Part shown: positions 6,845 through 8,835 of the stretch, piece by piece
How positions within the stretch are numbered: position 1 is the first letter of the stretch
How the letters are laid out: each line of letters opens with the position of its first letter
From: Pelotomaculum sp. UBA5255
GTDB lineage: Bacteria; Bacillota; Desulfotomaculia; Desulfotomaculales; Pelotomaculaceae
Assembly (NCBI GenBank): GCA_002408725.1
Contig: DHTR01000025.1
Span: forward strand, 23,887 to 32,721
Length of the DNA: 8,835 bases
Direction of reading: 5' to 3'
The notes under the pieces: model-generated
What the model was told of the DNA's origin: nothing
Database searches by the model: none
What the model saw: the letters and a program-made list of their open reading frames with translations, nothing else
Made by a program: the position numbers and the translations under genes

Positions 6845-7012
6845 TTAACCTGTTTTTTGGAGTTTTTCGTATAAATCTTTCTCGAGCTTCTTAATTCTTT
6901 TCAGGAACAGGCTTACGTTGATCCAGCCGTGCTCCTCGTCATATACCCACGCGACACTCCCCGTACCGGTGTTCTTAATTTTTTGCCCCTGTTTTTTCTT
7001 GATATAGATCAC
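6845..7012 (-). CDS. small hypothetical protein of 55 residues, or a gene remnant
   Basis: An uninterrupted minus-strand frame from GTG at 7012 to TAA at 6847-6845. The product is basic and charged: it opens MIYIKKKQGQKIKNTG, has a central VAWVYDEEHGWINVSLF, and ends in a probably helical, lysine-rich LKRIKKLEKDLYEKLQ stretch. The W/Y-rich centre followed by an amphipathic helix reads like real protein rather than random sequence. I do not recognise the family. No good ribosome-binding site precedes the GTG, and an in-frame TAG lies shortly upstream, so it could be the surviving end of a larger gene. A strong hairpin follows it, and a 9-bp inverted repeat lies just upstream of its start. Confidence 0.45.
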   Translation of the reverse strand: MIYIKKKQGQKIKNTGTGSVAWVYDEEHGWINVSLFLKRIKKLEKDLYEKLQKTG

Positions 7013-7019
7013 CTGTTTC

Positions 7020-7043
7020 GAATAAATTTTCTAGAATTTATTC
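7020..7043. repeat. inverted repeat with 9-base arms upstream of the 55-codon ORF
   Basis: GAATAAATT (7020-7028) and AATTTATTC (7035-7043) flank TTCTAG. It sits 8 bases upstream of the GTG of the small ORF on the minus strand, so it could be an operator or a hairpin hiding the start; AT-rich composition makes chance plausible. Confidence 0.35.
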
Positions 7044-7152
7044 ATGCAAAAATGTTGCCAGTAAAAAAACGGGGCTTCTTGACCACCTAAGGACAATTAT
7101 TGTCATTTTTCGATATCATGTGTTCTTTAAACTCTCGTCTTGTACCGTTTTG

Positions 7153-7204
7153 TGACAAAAGACACTTGTTGCGAAATCTCGCACCCAGGGTCACAAAAAG
7201 ACAC
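7153..7204. repeat. pair of imperfect direct repeats flanking a small hairpin
   Basis: TGACAAAAGACAC (7153-7165) and TCACAAAAAGACAC (7191-7204) are direct copies differing by one substitution and one extra A. Between them lies a short palindrome, TGCGA-AATC-TCGCA (7170-7183, the AATC forming the loop). The unit sits just past the stop of the flavoprotein gene. The arrangement resembles a fragment of a dispersed intergenic repeat or of a mobile-element end, but no transposase is present. Confidence 0.4.
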
Positions 7205-7208
7205 CGGT

Positions 7209-8450
7209 TCAGAGAGACGCGGCGCTGTCTCCTGCCACAAAACCGGACGACCATGCCCACTGTAGGTTGTAACCACCGCAGTCACCATCAATATCAACAA
7301 CTTCACCGGCAAAGTACAGCTTTGGAGTAAGCCTTGACTCCATGGTGCGCCCGTTGATATCTTTTACGTCCACGCCCCCTGCGGTAACTTGAGCCGCGGG
7401 CCAGGATGTGTTTCCCGTTACCGGAAAGCGCCAGTCCTTGAGGATTTGAACAATTTTTTTGCGCTCCCCGGCGGTGATCTGACCGGCGGGCTTATTAAAA
7501 TCAATGCCTGCTTCCCTTAAGATGACAGGCGCCAGTTTCTTGTTCAAAAAGCCAACAAAACTAAAAGCGGCGCTCTTTCCGGGCCCGGATTGGAAGCGCC
7601 TGAATAATAACTCTTCCAGTTCCTCCGGGCTAAGGGTGTTGACCAGCTGCAGCTTAAGCCAGACGCTTTGATTTTTTTGCAGATATTCCCCTGCCCTGCG
7701 GCTTAAGCAAAAAATAGGCGGGCCGGATATGCCATATTCGGTAAAAAGAATTTCCCCGGACGCAGCCTGAACAGAACGATCGCCAACGATTAATTCAGCA
7801 CCGCCCTCGAACTTAATCCCCTGGATCTGTCTTAAAAATCTAGCTGCCAATTTTAACTGCACAAGGGCCGGAAACGGCTCCACGATAGCGTGACCAAGGT
7901 TTTTGGCCAGAGCATAGCCGCTGCCGTTGGATCCGAAATGTGGTGCGGCCCTGCCCCCGGTTGCGATAATTACCCGGTCCGCATGAAATGTCCTGCCGCC
8001 TCCCAGGTAAATTTTGAACTCCGCCTTCTTTTCCTTAATCTCGACCACCTCGGAATCGCAAAGGATCTTAACGCCGATTTCTTCCAGTTCGTAACGCAAC
8101 ACATCCAGTACACTCGAGGCCTGATTTGAAACGGGGAATACTTTACCACCTTCTTCGACCTTGTGGGACACACCAAGTTGTTCAAAAAACTCAATGGTTT
8201 CCTCTAGATCAAACCGGCTCAGGACAGCAAAAGCAAATTTTGGGTTCCTGCCATGAAAGTTTGATATGCTGAGGTCTAAATTTGTGAGGTTGCACCTCCC
8301 GTTGCCGGTGGCCAGGATCTTCCGGCCAATCCTCTGGTTTTTTTCCAGGATTGTGACATCCGCCCCTTTGCGCCCTGCCGCGATTGCGGCAACAATGCCC
8401 GAAGCTCCGCCACCAATGACAGCAACTCTAACGGCGCAATGATTGGTCAT
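7209..8450 (-). CDS. BaiN/YhiN (HI0933)-family FAD- and NAD(P)-dependent oxidoreductase
   Basis: A complete 413-residue flavoprotein, the usual length of the family. The N-terminal dinucleotide fold shows VAVIGGGASGIVAAIAA (about residues 9-25), an acidic ILEK end at 34-37, and the family signature IGRKILATGNGRCNLTN (41-57). Near the middle RVIIATGGRAAP marks the second part of the FAD site. The C-terminus carries AGEVVDIDGDCGGYNLQWAW (381-400), the hallmark that closes the flavin site. Members are soluble. Most have no proven substrate; BaiN was named for a role in gut bile-acid metabolism, which need not apply here. The start is ATG at 8450 with AAGGAG nine bases upstream and a promoter before it. 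It appears to be a single-gene transcript; no clear hairpin terminator follows the stop, only the repeat pair at 7153-7204. Confidence 0.95.
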   Translation of the reverse strand: MTNHCAVRVAVIGGGASGIVAAIAAGRKGADVTILEKNQRIGRKILATGNGRCNLTNLDLSISNFHGRNPKFAFAVLSRFDLEETIEFFEQLGVSHKVEEGGKVFPVSNQASSVLDVLRYELEEIGVKILCDSEVVEIKEKKAEFKIYLGGGRTFHADRVIIATGGRAAPHFGSNGSGYALAKNLGHAIVEPFPALVQLKLAARFLRQIQGIKFEGGAELIVGDRSVQAASGEILFTEYGISGPPIFCLSRRAGEYLQKNQSVWLKLQLVNTLSPEELEELLFRRFQSGPGKSAAFSFVGFLNKKLAPVILREAGIDFNKPAGQITAGERKKIVQILKDWRFPVTGNTSWPAAQVTAGGVDVKDINGRTMESRLTPKLYFAGEVVDIDGDCGGYNLQWAWSSGFVAGDSAASL

Positions 8451-8492
8451 ATTTTAAATCTCCTTTTATTTCAGGGCTACCATCAATAGTTA

Positions 8493-8521
8493 ATTCTAAC
8501 AGTTTGCCCGTGGCAGTTCAA
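8493..8521 (-). promoter_or_regulatory. sigma-A-type promoter of the flavoprotein gene
   Basis: On the minus strand TTGAAC (8521-8516), exactly 17 bases, then TAGAAT (8498-8493). Each hexamer agrees with consensus at 5 of 6 or nearly so. Transcription would begin near 8486, giving a leader of roughly 36 bases before the ATG at 8450. Confidence 0.6.
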
Positions 8522-8536
8522 ATTGGGAGGCTAGAT

Positions 8537-8635
8537 ATGCCTTTATTTTTAAAAAAGAGATTGGTTTTATTTAGACCCGGTAACCATTTTTTTATTCGTT
8601 CATATTATGAATTAGAAACCAAAAAGGGCGCTTAA
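8537..8635 (+). CDS. small hypothetical protein of 32 residues
   Basis: GGGAGG (8525-8530) lies six bases before an ATG at 8537 that opens a 32-codon frame ending in TAA at 8633-8635. The product is basic and aromatic: it begins MPLFLKKRLVLFRPGNHFF and continues IRSYYELETKKGA. A hydrophobic/basic start followed by a polar end could suggest membrane association, but there is no clear transmembrane helix. I do not recognise it. The good ribosome-binding site and lack of any competing gene on this stretch favour a real small protein; its shortness keeps confidence moderate. Its ribosome-binding site lies only a few bases from the promoter of the divergent flavoprotein gene. Confidence 0.5.
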   Translation: MPLFLKKRLVLFRPGNHFFIRSYYELETKKGA

Positions 8636-8710
8636 ATTAATTATTACAATAACCCCGTCTTTCAATTCATAAGTTTTATAGTTATCAAAAGACAACTTGT
8701 TTATAAAAAT

Positions 8711-8731
8711 GAACGGCTTATCTTGCCGTTC
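8711..8731 (+). other. hairpin in the leader of the right-edge gene
   Basis: GAACGGC (8711-8717) and GCCGTTC (8725-8731) form a perfect 7-bp stem with a 7-base loop, about 25 bases before the ribosome-binding site at 8756. On the plus strand no T run follows, so it is unlikely to terminate there; on the minus strand ATTTTTATA follows and weak termination is possible. It could also stabilise the mRNA leader. Confidence 0.4.
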
Positions 8732-8769
8732 AAATCAGGACTCTAAATATGATACAAGGAGGTCTTAAT

Positions 8770-8835
8770 ATGGCTGAAGTTGCGACCGAGCAAGTACCTG
8801 TAACGGGCTTTGGAAACTGGGCTTTTGTTCTGTTC
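8770..8835 (+). CDS. N-terminus of a small protein with a hydrophobic segment, possibly YjcZ-like; cut by window edge
   Basis: AAGGAGG (8756-8762) lies seven bases before an ATG at 8770, an excellent initiation signal. The 22 visible residues start MAEVATEQVPVTGFG and run into NWAFVLF, which looks like the beginning of a membrane helix. A short polar/glycine stretch followed by a W-A-x-V-L-F hydrophobic run is typical of the tiny YjcZ/sporulation-associated membrane peptides common in Firmicutes, but the rest is outside the window. That there is a gene is likely; the family is a guess. Confidence 0.6.
   Translation, partial: MAEVATEQVPVTGFGNWAFVLF

Noticed and set aside
7100..7330. Short frames on both strands across the repeat pair (76 codons plus, 61 codons minus)
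   Set aside because: They span the 3' end of the flavoprotein gene and the repeats; the apparent internal similarity in the products comes from the DNA repeat, and no start signals are present.
8599..8611. 13-base palindrome TTCATATTATGAA as an operator
   Set aside because: It is AT-rich, lies inside the candidate 32-codon ORF, and matches no operator I know; chance is likely.

Overview
This window looks like chromosomal DNA from an anaerobic, low-to-moderate GC Gram-positive bacterium of the Clostridia/Peptococcaceae type (Pelotomaculum/Desulfotomaculum-like; this placement is inferred). The grounds are purine-rich Shine-Dalgarno sites before nearly every gene, TTG and GTG starts, a soluble three-subunit NAD-linked [FeFe]-hydrogenase operon, and a possible sporulation-type small protein at the right edge. 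No rRNA, tRNA, CRISPR array or intact insertion sequence was seen.

Layout. Positions 1-1018 (minus strand) hold the N-terminal 339 residues of an alpha-glucan phosphorylase cut by the window edge. It is divergent from a YycJ-like metallo-beta-lactamase-fold hydrolase (1277-2056, plus). A perfect 15-bp inverted repeat at 2059-2090 sits between that gene and the convergent hydrogenase operon. The operon runs on the minus strand as hydC (NuoE-like, 5750-6238), hydB (NuoF-like, 3909-5606) and hydA (catalytic, 2114-3844). Upstream of hydC are a candidate Rex operator (6283-6300) and then about 540 bases without a recognisable gene. Further right come a 13-bp-stem hairpin, an unlisted 55-codon ORF (6845-7012, minus) of unknown function, and a short repeat-rich stretch. 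These are followed by a BaiN/YhiN-family flavoprotein (7209-8450, minus) with a good sigma-A-type promoter, a 32-residue small ORF with a strong ribosome-binding site (8537-8635, plus), and the first 22 codons of another small protein (8770 onward, plus).

How the genes work together. HydC and HydB form the NADH/FMN diaphorase part. HydA carries the H-cluster and a chain of iron-sulfur clusters, so the complex should couple NAD(H) to H2, possibly together with ferredoxin. HydB ends without the C-terminal two-cluster ferredoxin domain known from characterised bifurcating HydB proteins, and the HydA L1 motif reads TSCSP rather than TSCCP. Whether this enzyme bifurcates electrons or is a simple NADH-dependent hydrogenase is therefore the most interesting open question here. 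A Rex-like site over the putative hydC promoter would tie expression to the NADH/NAD+ ratio. I did not find a clearly new multi-gene system; the unexplained pieces are the small ORFs and the 6.3-7.2 kb intergenic region.
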